NCBI GenBank assembly: GCA_035513055.1 | Contig: DATKCT010000197.1 | Location: 10,129 to 74,128, forward strand | Origin: DATKCT01 sp035513055 | GTDB lineage: Bacteria; Verrucomicrobiota; Verrucomicrobiia; Verrucomicrobiales; DEV007 | Length of the DNA: 64,000 bases | Reading direction: 5' to 3' | In this document: piece by piece, positions 16,446-25,087 of the stretch | Layout: the number at the start of each line of letters is the position of its first letter | How positions within the stretch are numbered: the stretch's first letter is position 1 | Translations under genes and position numbers: made by a program | Notes under the pieces: model-generated | What the model was told of the DNA's origin: nothing | Database searches by the model: none | Seen by the model: only the letters and a program-made list of their open reading frames with translations

Positions 16446-17570
16446 GTGAACTCCATCAGCCCAAGCCTCTCCCCGGTGGCACTCGACACCCTATCCACCC
16501 CATTTCTCCACATCGACGGAGCAATCGTCCGCAAGAACTTGGAGAAGCTTGCCGTCTACGCCGGCGCCCATGACCTGGCCTGGCGCCCGCACACGAAGAC
16601 CCACAAGTCCATTCGCCTCGCCCAGCTCCAGGTCGCCTACGGCGCCTGCGGTCTGACCGCCGCCAAAGTCGGCGAAGCCGAATGTATGGCGCCCCTTTCT
16701 CCCTCGACCCTCATCGCCTATCCCCTCCTTGATGCCCCGCGTTGCCGGCGCGGCGCCGAACTGGCCCGGGATTATTCCATCCTTGTCGCCGTCGATTCCG
16801 CCCTTGCCGCCGAGCGTTTGAACGCCGCTGCGGAAGCCGCCGGCTCGACGATCCGCTTGCTCGTCGACCTCGACGTGGGATTTCACCGGACCGGGCTCCA
16901 ATCGCCCCAAGACGCCCTGCGCCTGGCCTCCTTCATCGACGGATTGCCGGCCGTCGTGTTGGCGGGCCTGTTCGTCTATCCCGGCCAAATCAATTGCCCG
17001 CCAGCAGAGCAAGGTCCCCTGCTCAAGGCGGCCGGCGATCTGATCCAAGAGACTCTGGCGCTGTGGGAAGCTCAAGGACTCGCCGCGCCCATCGTGTCCG
17101 GCGGTTCCACTCCTACTTGTTTCCAATCGCACCTCGTTCCGGGCCTCACCGAGATCCGTCCGGGCACCAATATTTTCAATGACATGAACACGGTGCATGG
17201 AGGCTATTGCTGCTTGGAAGATTGCGCCGCGCGCATCGTCGCCACCGTGGTCAGCGATGCGGTGCCCGGGCAGATCGTCCTCGACGCCGGAAGCAAGACC
17301 CTAACCAGCGATCCTTGCGGACCCGCTCCCGCCTCGGGTTTTGGCTTCTTGCCCGGCTACCCAAACGCCAGAATCGCGAAACTCAGCGAAGAACACGGGC
17401 AGGTCGACGTGCGCGCATGCCCTCGCGTCCCGTCCCTGGGCGAACGCGTCGCCGTCATCCCCAATCACATCTGTCCCTGCGTCAATTTGCAGGACCGTTT
17501 CTGGTGGACCGAGAACCCGGAAAGTCCCCCTGAACTGGTTCCCGTCGATGCGCGCGGAGCGCTGTCCTGA
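16446..17570 (+). CDS. PLP-dependent fold-type III enzyme, D-threonine aldolase/D-serine dehydratase-like
   Basis: 374 aa from a GTG at 16446, where similarity begins; ATGs upstream lie within the preceding gene. The N-terminal STPFLHIDGAIVRKNL and RPHTKTHKS (candidate PLP lysines K51 and K54) mark the alanine-racemase-like barrel, and the C-terminal PNHICPCVNLQD supplies the His-x-Cys metal site typical of DSD1/D-threonine aldolase enzymes. These act on D-hydroxy amino acids. The next gene, 35 bp on, encodes an M19 dipeptidase and a RidA gene follows on the other strand, a setting that fits D-amino acid breakdown. Aldolase against dehydratase activity cannot be told apart here. Confidence 0.85.
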   Translation: MNSISPSLSPVALDTLSTPFLHIDGAIVRKNLEKLAVYAGAHDLAWRPHTKTHKSIRLAQLQVAYGACGLTAAKVGEAECMAPLSPSTLIAYPLLDAPRCRRGAELARDYSILVAVDSALAAERLNAAAEAAGSTIRLLVDLDVGFHRTGLQSPQDALRLASFIDGLPAVVLAGLFVYPGQINCPPAEQGPLLKAAGDLIQETLALWEAQGLAAPIVSGGSTPTCFQSHLVPGLTEIRPGTNIFNDMNTVHGGYCCLEDCAARIVATVVSDAVPGQIVLDAGSKTLTSDPCGPAPASGFGFLPGYPNARIAKLSEEHGQVDVRACPRVPSLGERVAVIPNHICPCVNLQDRFWWTENPESPPELVPVDARGALS

Positions 17571-17605
17571 TTTCCTTCCTCCCGGTTCCCGGCCCGCTGC
17601 AGCCA

Positions 17606-18688
17606 ATGCCTCTGATCATCGATTCCCACCTCGACCTGGCTTGGAATGCCCTGGCCTGGAAACGCGATCTCACCCAACCGCTGGAGAAAATCAACGCGGC
17701 CGAGGCGGCCAGAGCCGCTGAACCCGGCCGCTCCCGCGCGACTGTGTCCCTGCCGGCGATGCGCAGCGGAGGCGTCGCGCTCTGTTTGGCGACCCTGATA
17801 GGGCGGGTTCCTTATGGAGCCAGCGCGGCTGTCCATGGCGACAGTCTCGACTTCCCTTCGCACTCTCAGGCCTACGGGTTCGCTCAGGGTCAGCTCGCTT
17901 ACTACCGCTTGCTCTCGCAACTCGGCGAGACCAAGTTCCTTTTCACAGCCCGGGATCTCGCCGATCACTGGAGATCATGGTTAGACGAGGGTTCGCCCCG
18001 TTTTTCCGTGGGAACGGTGCTTGCTATGGAGGGCTGCGATCCCATCATCGCGCCCGCACAGGCCGAAGCCTGGTTTCGCGACGGTCTCCGCTGCGCCGGA
18101 CTCGTCCACTACGGCCGCAGCGCTTACGCGGTGGGGACCGGCGACGACGGACCCCTCACGCCCTCCGGCCGCGACCTCCTTGCGGAATTCGCCCGCTTAG
18201 GGATCATCCTCGATCTCACCCACCTCAGCGACACCAGCTTCTTCGAAGCCATCGATCTGTTTCCGGGACCTGTTCTCGCCAGCCATCAGAATTGCCGGGC
18301 TCTCGTCCCCGGCGATCGCCAATTTTCCGATGAGCAGATTCGCCTCGTCATCGAACGCGGCGGCATCCTGGGAACGGCCTTCGACAATTGGATGCTTTAC
18401 CCAGGTTGGATTCGCGGCCAAACATCTCGTGCGACCGTCGATCTGGGAGCCGTCGTTGATCACATCGATCACATCTGCCAGCTCGCCGGAAACTGTCGCC
18501 ACAATGCCATCGGCAGCGATCTGGACGGAGGCTTCGGCAACGAGCAGACGCCAACCGGTCTCGACCGGATCTCCGACCTCGGCAAACTGGAAGACATTCT
18601 CACCCGGCGCGGCTACACACCGGACGACATCGACGCCATCTTCCACGGAAACTTGCTCCGCTTCTTGAGCGAGCAACTGCCCCGGTAA
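17606..18688 (+). CDS. M19 family dipeptidase (renal dipeptidase-like)
   Basis: 360 aa, standard size. The metal ligands of the family are present: HLD at residues 8-10, the bridging Glu in MEGCDP, His in DLTHLSD and ASHQNCR, and Asp in IGSDLDGGFG. M19 enzymes are zinc dipeptidases that typically accept dipeptides with a D-amino acid at the C-terminal position. No signal peptide is evident, so cytoplasmic. It sits downstream of the D-amino-acid-type PLP enzyme and is convergent with RidA (14-bp gap). Confidence 0.92.
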   Translation: MPLIIDSHLDLAWNALAWKRDLTQPLEKINAAEAARAAEPGRSRATVSLPAMRSGGVALCLATLIGRVPYGASAAVHGDSLDFPSHSQAYGFAQGQLAYYRLLSQLGETKFLFTARDLADHWRSWLDEGSPRFSVGTVLAMEGCDPIIAPAQAEAWFRDGLRCAGLVHYGRSAYAVGTGDDGPLTPSGRDLLAEFARLGIILDLTHLSDTSFFEAIDLFPGPVLASHQNCRALVPGDRQFSDEQIRLVIERGGILGTAFDNWMLYPGWIRGQTSRATVDLGAVVDHIDHICQLAGNCRHNAIGSDLDGGFGNEQTPTGLDRISDLGKLEDILTRRGYTPDDIDAIFHGNLLRFLSEQLPR

Positions 18689-18702
18689 GGATAGACGCGT
18701 CC

Positions 18703-19173
18703 TCAGTAGCCGGTGGCGATTTCGAAGATCCCCTCGATCTCCACGGCGATGTTGCCGGGCAACGAACCCACGCCGATCGCGCTCCTGGCGCCCACCCCGT
18801 GCTCCTCCCCGAAGGCTTCGGCAAAGAGTTCGCTGCAACCGTTGATGACCTGAGGGTGATCGGTGAAGTCCGGCGTGCAATTGACCATGCCCAGGAGCTT
18901 GATCACCCGTTTGACCTGATCAAGCCCTCCGAGCTGAGAGCGCAAGCTCGACAGGATGGCCAGCCCAGTTTGTTGCGCCGCCGCCTTCGCCGCTTCCAGG
19001 CTCATATGCTCTCCAACTCTCCCGCAGATCAGGCTTCCGTCGTCACAGAGGGGACCGTGACCGGAAACATAGGCGAGATTACCCACCAAGACCACAGGCT
19101 TGTAAACTCCCGCCGGTTTGGGAGGCGGCGGCAAGTTAAGCCCCATCACTTTGATTCTGTATTCGACGCTCAT
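18703..19173 (-). CDS. RidA family protein (YjgF/YER057c/UK114), long form
   Basis: 156 aa from the ATG at 19173 (MSVEYRIKVMGLNLPPPPKP). The block ARSAIGVGSLPGNIAVEIEGIFEI carries the conserved Arg and Glu of the RidA active site, and CTPDFTDHPQVINGCSELFAEAFGEEHG is typical of the roughly 150-aa subgroup. RidA proteins hydrolyse reactive enamine/imine intermediates released by PLP-dependent dehydratases, which fits the D-amino acid enzyme two genes away. A further upstream start at 19239 is in frame but lies outside the family's usual N-terminus. Confidence 0.9.
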   Translation of the reverse strand: MSVEYRIKVMGLNLPPPPKPAGVYKPVVLVGNLAYVSGHGPLCDDGSLICGRVGEHMSLEAAKAAAQQTGLAILSSLRSQLGGLDQVKRVIKLLGMVNCTPDFTDHPQVINGCSELFAEAFGEEHGVGARSAIGVGSLPGNIAVEIEGIFEIATGY

Positions 19174-19561
19174 GACTATCGGAAAAGGGCATTCTGGTGA
19201 AAATGGCTCGCTGCTGTAAACCTCAATTCTGTCGCGCACTCGGCGAGGGGCCGCTTATGGACCGGACCGGGAGATGCGCCTCGATTCGCTCGAGCAACGA
19301 GGCCGCTATCGAAAACAGCGTCATGCCCAAAGCCGGGACCGCCTGACTCTCCATGTCCGGCGATTCTGAACCGCGCCCAACCTCAGGCCTCAGGCCAAGA
19401 CGCCGTCGCCAGGAGGAAAACGGCATCCTGCCGATCCAACTCCGGCCCGTAGGGACCTTACAACCTTTTTACAGAACCGCCCCCGAGCCGGTCCCATCTT
19501 GGGCTCAGCCAACCACCGGATCATCACGCCGGACCGGCTCTCTCACCATCCAACCATCACC
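19174..19561. other. 388-bp divergent intergenic region
   Basis: No gene is supported here. Visible features are a CCTCAGG direct repeat (19381-19394), an unused AGGAGG (19410-19415) with no start codon at a suitable distance, and a 10-bp inverted repeat GAGCCGGTCC (19485-19494) / GGACCGGCTC (19531-19540) in the presumed leader of the plus-strand gene. Promoters for the two flanking genes must lie here, but no convincing -35/-10 pair was found. Confidence 0.55.
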
Positions 19562-20812
19562 ATGAAAACAGCCCTCTCTCCATTTCGAATCGTCGCGGCC
19601 GGTCTGGCCGCCGTTGCCGCTTTCGCGAGCGGCGTTGCCGCCAAAGAATCCGCTGCGCCCGGTTATACGCTCCACGAATGGGGCACATTCACTTCCCTGG
19701 CCGGCTCCGATGGCCGGCTTTTGCCCGGCATGGACCGGGAAGAGGAAACCCTGCCGCCCTTCGTCTTCTCCCACGACGGGATGGAGAACCAAGGACCTTT
19801 GTCTCACCTCTTGTTGAGAAAAGGTTGGAGACGCCCTCTCCACAACGTCCGGGTCAAGATGGAAACGCCCGTTCTCTACTTTTACGCGCCCAAAGCCTTC
19901 CAAGCCACCGTGGAGGTCGGGTTTGAAGGAGGTTCCATCAGCCAATGGTATCCCCAAAGGTCCGGAGGCGAGACGCCGCCTCCCGCCCGCATCGTCAACC
20001 GCGAAATCGTAGGCGGAGACATCGATTTCGCGAACACCCATCACGGATCCATCCGCTGGGACGTGAACGTGCTCGATCCCGATCCGCTCCATGATCGTCT
20101 CGTCTTCAAAGGGCGGGAAACTCCGTCCTGGCTCCATCCCCGCATGACCGGCAGCAATGTTCTTTCGACGGCGCCGGGCCAGTACGAGAAGTACCTGTTT
20201 TATCGCGGCGTCGGCAGCTTTCCCTTGCCCTTGGAACTGCGATTCACGGGTCCGGCGAGCCTGACCATCGCCAACACCGCCGCCGAGACCATTCCGCACC
20301 TCCTGATCTTCCATCGCGACCGGGAGCGTGGCGTCACGCGTTTCGCCCTCGAGTCTAACTTATCCGGCCAATCTAACTTGACCGTCGAGTTGGAGAAGCT
20401 CCCCCAACCGCAGGACTGGAGCAGGGAACTCTACGATGGCCTCGCCTCTGTTCTGGAAGCCAGCGGCCTCTACCGCCGCGAAGCCGAATCGATGATCCAA
20501 ACTTGGTGGAATAGTTACTTCGCCACGCCAGGCCTGCGCGTCTTCTGGGTCGTCCCGGCGCCCATCACCGAATCGATTCTGCCGCTTTCCGTGAATCCAG
20601 CTCCTTCCGAACTCGTGCGCGTTTTGGTGGGTCGCAGCGAAATCCTCGAGCCTGCCTTCGAACGCGAACTGCTGGCACAAGCCGCTGAGGACCCGGCCCT
20701 GGCGCGCTACGCGTCCGATCGCTATTTCGATGCCTATGTGGCCCGCGTCGCCGCTCTGCAAGACGGCTCCGCCGCGCCTGAAACTGGGACCGAAATTGAA
20801 GCCGGACATTGA
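19562..20812 (+). CDS. secreted protein of unknown function (LHEWGTF motif)
   Basis: 416 aa. A clear signal peptide (MKTALSPFRIVAAGLAAVAA, cleavage after GVAAK) is followed by YTLHEWGTFTSLAGSDGRLL, a motif recurring at the N-terminus of uncharacterised secreted proteins in several phyla. The rest is a mainly beta globular domain ending in a helical region. It directly precedes a histidine kinase gene, separated by a strong hairpin, so it might be an envelope component sensed or controlled by that system; this is a guess from position. Confidence 0.72.
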   Translation: MKTALSPFRIVAAGLAAVAAFASGVAAKESAAPGYTLHEWGTFTSLAGSDGRLLPGMDREEETLPPFVFSHDGMENQGPLSHLLLRKGWRRPLHNVRVKMETPVLYFYAPKAFQATVEVGFEGGSISQWYPQRSGGETPPPARIVNREIVGGDIDFANTHHGSIRWDVNVLDPDPLHDRLVFKGRETPSWLHPRMTGSNVLSTAPGQYEKYLFYRGVGSFPLPLELRFTGPASLTIANTAAETIPHLLIFHRDRERGVTRFALESNLSGQSNLTVELEKLPQPQDWSRELYDGLASVLEASGLYRREAESMIQTWWNSYFATPGLRVFWVVPAPITESILPLSVNPAPSELVRVLVGRSEILEPAFERELLAQAAEDPALARYASDRYFDAYVARVAALQDGSAAPETGTEIEAGH

Positions 20813-20817
20813 CAGAT

Positions 20818-20854
20818 GAGGCGCCGGGGCGACATCGGTACGTCCCGGCGCCTC
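20818..20854. terminator. strong 14-bp hairpin between the secreted protein gene and the kinase gene
   Basis: GAGGCGCCGGGGCG (20818-20831) pairs with CGTCCCGGCGCCTC (20841-20854) with a single G-T wobble and a 9-base loop. It begins 5 bp after the stop codon at 20812 and ends 13 bp before the kinase ATG at 20868. There is no T-tract. It could end transcription or shield the kinase start. Confidence 0.5.
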
Positions 20855-20867
20855 GCCTCCACTTCGA

Positions 20868-22664
20868 ATGGCCGCCCGCAGTCCCATCCCGTCCCGCTTC
20901 CGCAGCCTCCTGCTGTGGTCCCTGCTCGTCGTCCCCTCGGTCGTTCTGGGAGGCGTCGCCCTGCGCCTCCTTTCTCTCGAACAAACCCGTGTTCGCGAGG
21001 CCGGTCTGCACACCGTGCGCGACCGAGCCGCCACCATCGCCGAGAACCTCGACTTGGCCGCCGGTGAGATCCGCTCAGGACTCATGGACACGCTCTCGAG
21101 CTTTCCCGCCGAATCACTCAGCGAAGAACTCCCCCGCTGGAACGTCTCCAATGGTTTCGTCTCCGACTTCCTCGTATGCGATCCTGGGGGAGCGGTCCTC
21201 GCACCCACGGAAGCTCCTTCCCAGATCACCCTCGACCTTTGCAACAGCGACGGCCTCTTCGTCTGGAACGCCGAACCCGCTCTGTCGAACAATCTGGGAA
21301 CGCTCGTCTATCAAACCCTGAATACCACCACTGAGGAAGAGCTGAACAACAAGCTTCTCGCCGGTGATAACTACGGCAATTTCAAAATCAACCGGGCTCA
21401 GCTTCGTGAGAAAACCGGCCTGCAACAAGGCGCCATCCCGGAACCGCCGTCCGATGCCGGTTCCTCGCTCCCGGGTCAGCCGGACATTCCGCAGCAAGCT
21501 GCGTCGGCCCAGAAAGGAACCTTTGTCGATGTCTCCGATCGCGGTTGGGTTTACCGCGACGACGGCTCCCGGACCCGCGCCGCGGCCTGGTACCGCCCGC
21601 ACCCCGCCGCTCCCGTCCGGATCATCCAGGTCGATGTCGACCTCCTCGTTCAGGAATTGACCGCGGCGTTTCCCAACGAGCCGGATTCCGCCGAACGTTA
21701 TGAATTGCGCGACCCCGGCGGCCGCGTCCTCCATGCCTCTGGCGTCGAGAGCCGGGAAGCGCCCGCCTTCATTCTCCCCGTCGGCGACTCGCTTCCCGAT
21801 TGGAATGTCGCCGCCTACCACATCTGGGAATCCAGTCCCGGTTCCCGCCTCTTTCTCCTCGGAGCACTCGGCCTAGGCATCCTCCTAACATCCGCCGTTG
21901 CCGGCAGTTCTCTCCTCGTCCGCCAATCGCGCCGCGACGCCCTCGAAGCCGTTCAGAAAACCACATTCGTCTCCAATGTTTCCCACGAACTCAAGACCCC
22001 TTTAACCTCCATCCGCATGTATGCCGAACTGCTCGCCCAGCAGCGCAGCGCCGATCCGGCCAAAACCACGCGTTATCTCGGCGTCATCGTCAGTGAATCC
22101 CAACGCCTCACCCGGCTGGTCAACAATGTTCTTAACTTCGCCCGCCTGGACCAGAGGCGGCGCGCCTTCGACCTCCGCGATCAGGATCTCGTTCCCGTTC
22201 TCCGCCGCGTCCTCGACGACCAGAAGGTCATGCTCGAACGCGCCGGCCTCGAGTTGCGCACAGATATTCCAGCGCTCCCCCTGTTCTGCTCCTTCGAGGA
22301 AGACGCCTTCGAGCAGATCCTCCTCAATTTGCTCGACAACGCCGCGAAATACGCCGCCGAAGGCCTCCGCCTCGAGGTCTCCGCGGCCTCCCTCGATTCC
22401 GGCGCGCGCGTCACGGTCCGGGACTACGGCCCCGGCATTCCGGGACCGCATCGGGAAGCCGTCTTCAAGGAGTTTCACCGCGTGGAAACCAGCCTCTCGG
22501 CCGGAGTCAGCGGAACCGGACTGGGACTCAGCATCGCCCGGCGCCTCGCCCGCGGTTTCGGAGGCGATCTCGGCTGCTGTCCCGCCCCCGATGGAGGCGC
22601 TTGCTTCGAAATCACGCTTCCCCCGCCTCAAACGTCATTCAAAGGCCTGGCTCGGCCATCGTGA
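20868..22664 (+). CDS. membrane sensor histidine kinase
   Basis: 598 aa. Two membrane segments (about residues 11-31 and 322-345) bracket a periplasmic sensor region of nearly 290 residues that I do not recognise. The cytoplasmic part has the HisKA box VSHELKTPLTSIRMY (phospho-acceptor His373), the N box NLLDNAAKYA, the G1 box DYGPGIPG and the G2 box GTGLGLSIARRLA, so the kinase is complete. The stop overlaps the start of the response regulator (GTGA), so the two form a coupled pair. The stimulus is unknown; the large outer domain points to an envelope or extracellular signal. Confidence 0.93.
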   Translation: MAARSPIPSRFRSLLLWSLLVVPSVVLGGVALRLLSLEQTRVREAGLHTVRDRAATIAENLDLAAGEIRSGLMDTLSSFPAESLSEELPRWNVSNGFVSDFLVCDPGGAVLAPTEAPSQITLDLCNSDGLFVWNAEPALSNNLGTLVYQTLNTTTEEELNNKLLAGDNYGNFKINRAQLREKTGLQQGAIPEPPSDAGSSLPGQPDIPQQAASAQKGTFVDVSDRGWVYRDDGSRTRAAAWYRPHPAAPVRIIQVDVDLLVQELTAAFPNEPDSAERYELRDPGGRVLHASGVESREAPAFILPVGDSLPDWNVAAYHIWESSPGSRLFLLGALGLGILLTSAVAGSSLLVRQSRRDALEAVQKTTFVSNVSHELKTPLTSIRMYAELLAQQRSADPAKTTRYLGVIVSESQRLTRLVNNVLNFARLDQRRRAFDLRDQDLVPVLRRVLDDQKVMLERAGLELRTDIPALPLFCSFEEDAFEQILLNLLDNAAKYAAEGLRLEVSAASLDSGARVTVRDYGPGIPGPHREAVFKEFHRVETSLSAGVSGTGLGLSIARRLARGFGGDLGCCPAPDGGACFEITLPPPQTSFKGLARPS

Positions 22665-23377
22665 AATCTCCATCCCATATCCTGGTGGTCGAGGACGACG
22701 CCTTCATCCGGGAGGGAATCCAGGATCTCCTTTCCACGGAAGGCTATCGCGTCACTTCCGCCGCTGATGGCGCCGCCGCGCTGCGGCGTTACCGCGAGGA
22801 ACCCCCCGATCTCGTCCTCCTCGACGTCATGATGCCCAAACTCAACGGTTACGAAGTGTGCCGCGAGATCCGCAAGGAAAACCCCCGGGTGGCCATCCTC
22901 ATGCTTACTGCCAAAGGCGAAGAGACCGACAAAGTTTCTGGTCTTCAGTTAGGAGCGGACGACTACGTAACCAAACCTTTCGGCGTCCGCGAACTGCTGG
23001 CTCGCGTCGAAGCTTGCCTGCGCCGGGCGCTCAGCGACCCCGGCTCCACCCACGGTTCCCACCGCCCTCGCCGCTTCCGGATCGGTCCCGCGGAGATCGA
23101 TCCGAAACGCTTCGAGGTCACTTTGAGCGGCCGCAGTTACCCCCTCACGGATCGCGAACTGCGCCTCCTCGAGGTCTTTCACGCCAACCCCGGAGCCGTC
23201 CTCTCGCGCGACTACCTCCTGCGCAGGGTCTGGGGCCTCATCGCCACCGGTTCGACCCGCACTCTGGACCAGCACATCGCTCAGCTTCGCAAAAAGGTCG
23301 AGCCCGATCCTCAACGTCCCGTTTCTATTCTCACCGTTCACGGCGTCGGATACCGTTACTTTTCGGGTATGTCCTAA
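22661..23377 (+). CDS. OmpR/PhoB-family response regulator
   Basis: 238 aa from a GTG at 22661 that overlaps the kinase stop. The receiver domain has the acidic pair EDD (11-13), the phosphorylation site D55 in LLDVMMPK and the conserved K105 in YVTKPF. The C-terminal winged helix (about 145-236) ends in VHGVGYRYF, typical of the Trans_reg_C DNA-binding domain. It is the cognate partner of the preceding kinase. Targets are not visible. Confidence 0.94.
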   Translation: MKSPSHILVVEDDAFIREGIQDLLSTEGYRVTSAADGAAALRRYREEPPDLVLLDVMMPKLNGYEVCREIRKENPRVAILMLTAKGEETDKVSGLQLGADDYVTKPFGVRELLARVEACLRRALSDPGSTHGSHRPRRFRIGPAEIDPKRFEVTLSGRSYPLTDRELRLLEVFHANPGAVLSRDYLLRRVWGLIATGSTRTLDQHIAQLRKKVEPDPQRPVSILTVHGVGYRYFSGMS

Positions 23378-23426
23378 CAACGCGATGGTTGCCAACATAC
23401 CGGTTGGGACAGACCCAGGGCTGGCG

Positions 23427-23446
23427 GTGGTCAGTGGTCAGTGGTC
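23427..23446. repeat. short GTGGTCA tandem repeat
   Basis: Two full copies and one six-base partial copy of GTGGTCA lie in the 135-bp space between the response regulator and a convergent gene. Such CAGTGGT-type microrepeats are common in intergenic DNA of many bacteria; no function is inferred. Confidence 0.6.
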
Positions 23447-23512
23447 GAGGGACGGGCGCCTGCGCGTCCTGGCCGGGGGATGGTGCCCCGCCATGGTTAG
23501 CCCACATCAAGC

Positions 23513-24313
23513 TCACATTCCCGCCGCCCGGGCCGCCTTCCGAAGGGCAGCCGCTTCTTCCTGGAGTTGGCGGAGGATGTCCACAAGGCCGCCTCTCTTT
23601 TCTCCAGGATCCTCCGCGTCGTCGTCCGCGTCGCCCAATCCGCTGTCGCGTCTCAGCCGCAGACGTTCCTGGATCACATCCCGGATTCGGCCCGCGTCCG
23701 CCACCCCTCGAAACCAAGCCGTGTGCAACGACATCAGCGTGTGCTGCTGCTGCTGCGTGGCCCCCCCGCCTCCGGCCGTGTCCACCCGCAAGTCCGCCAA
23801 GCCCAACGCCCTTTGCACTGGCCCCTGACTCACCGAGATGTTCTGGATGTTGGCGAACGTCACCGTCATTTCCCGGATCACAAACACCCCTTCCCGGATT
23901 CGCAAACTCCGGTCCGTAACGATGTAATAGCGGTTCTCGTAATCGACGTAAGCCGCGGCGAACCCCACCAGCACGAAGAGCAGATAGGCAGCCAGGAGCG
24001 CGAGCAGAACCAGCAGGAAAATGAACTCCCCACGCGCCTTCTCAGACAGCAGCACGCCAATCCAAACGATAAAGAGCGGTAGAAAAACCATCAGCCCAAA
24101 CAAGCCGCTGCCAATCACCGTCATGAACAACCGGTAACGGATGAAATTCCGTGCCGCCCGGAACACCACCGCGCTCTTCTCGTCTCCCGGTGGAGCAGCC
24201 GGAGCGAGAGGCAGCCGGAGAAAAGGCCGGAGGAGCCGGGACCAGACCGTTTCGCGCGGGGCCTCTTGAATCACTCCGGCCCTTGCTCCTTTCCCCACTC
24301 CATCGTCAACCAT
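23513..24313 (-). CDS. membrane protein with bacterial PH domain (YdbS/YdbT-like)
   Basis: 266 aa. Two adjacent membrane segments (about residues 63-83 and 95-120) precede a bPH_2-type domain with YDYENRYYIVTDRSLRIREGVF-like pattern and MTVTFANIQNISVSQGPVQR, the usual signature of DUF304/YdbS proteins. A Gln-rich stretch (TQQQQH) and a helical tail (DILRQLQEEAAALRKAAR) follow. It overlaps the upstream PH gene by 8 bp. Members are thought to act at the membrane in stress or export; the precise role is unknown. Confidence 0.82.
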   Translation of the reverse strand: MVDDGVGKGARAGVIQEAPRETVWSRLLRPFLRLPLAPAAPPGDEKSAVVFRAARNFIRYRLFMTVIGSGLFGLMVFLPLFIVWIGVLLSEKARGEFIFLLVLLALLAAYLLFVLVGFAAAYVDYENRYYIVTDRSLRIREGVFVIREMTVTFANIQNISVSQGPVQRALGLADLRVDTAGGGGATQQQQHTLMSLHTAWFRGVADAGRIRDVIQERLRLRRDSGLGDADDDAEDPGEKRGGLVDILRQLQEEAAALRKAARAAGM

Positions 24314-24836
24314 GGTTCCGCTTCGAAGTCAGAGATTCCAGAGCGGATCGCGTCTCCCGGAGAGCATCCCGCACTTCTTCCAATACCGGAGCCCAATCCG
24401 CCGCAGGTCCACGGTCTCCCGGCAGCGCCGTTCCCGTTCGCTTTTCTCGATCCCGCACCCCGCGCATCCGCGTGTAAAGGAGATCGCGCAGCGGATCGTA
24501 TTCCCGAATGCCTTCAATGGTCATCTCCGGCACGGCGCTGCCCGACGCCGTCTGAATCAGGACATCCGCCAATCCTAACCAACGCTGGATCACGCCGGAT
24601 CTCAGATGAATATCCTGGATCCGCGCATAGGTGAGATTCACTTCCCGGCGAAAAAGAATCCCCCAGCGCATGTGCATCCCCTCGTCGTCGAAGCGGTAGC
24701 GCAGGGTGTGATACCGGAAGAAGAGAATCGGCAAAGTCAGGAAGATCAACGGACCCGACAACACCGACCGGATCAGATAGAGCTTCAACAGCGAGGGATG
24801 CGGACGTTCGATACGTTCCAGTTCTTCCAAAGTCAT
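24306..24836 (-). CDS. second bacterial PH-domain membrane protein
   Basis: 176 aa from the ATG at 24836 (MTLEELERIERPHPSLLKLY); longer in-frame starts at 24857 and 24932 exist without better support. A membrane stretch at about residues 18-42 is followed by a bPH_2 domain with RYRFDDEGMHMRWGILFRRE and LTYARIQDIHLRSGVIQRWLGLADV, which match the partner protein's fold. The tail is helical. The stop overlaps the start of the next gene, indicating coupled synthesis of two related proteins. Confidence 0.8.
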   Translation of the reverse strand: MTLEELERIERPHPSLLKLYLIRSVLSGPLIFLTLPILFFRYHTLRYRFDDEGMHMRWGILFRREVNLTYARIQDIHLRSGVIQRWLGLADVLIQTASGSAVPEMTIEGIREYDPLRDLLYTRMRGVRDREKRTGTALPGDRGPAADWAPVLEEVRDALRETRSALESLTSKRNHG

Positions 24837-25087
24837 ACCAAAGGCAGAGCATAGCATTCCGGGCTCATACCGGGAAGCATCGATTGGTTCACCCCCTCTG
24901 TTTCCTCCCGGAAGAGCCCTCTCCAACCGCAAGTTTTTGAACAGCAGCCATTGGAGGAAACGGCGTTCCGAGGGGGCCCATCTCCTTGGGCGAGCGGCCC
25001 CATCTCGCCGACTGCTCCAAAAACCCGTGGCGCTCCCCGCCGTTTTCGGTTTGTTCCGGCAAACGCATCTACCCCTCCGGGGACCTC

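Noticed and set aside
19203..19346. A 47-codon plus-strand ORF starting MARCCKPQ in the divergent region
   Set aside because: No ribosome binding site, no recognised family, and it lies in the probable promoter region of the flanking genes.
19223..19426. A 67-codon minus-strand ORF upstream of ridA
   Set aside because: No Shine-Dalgarno, no recognisable product; composition fits chance.
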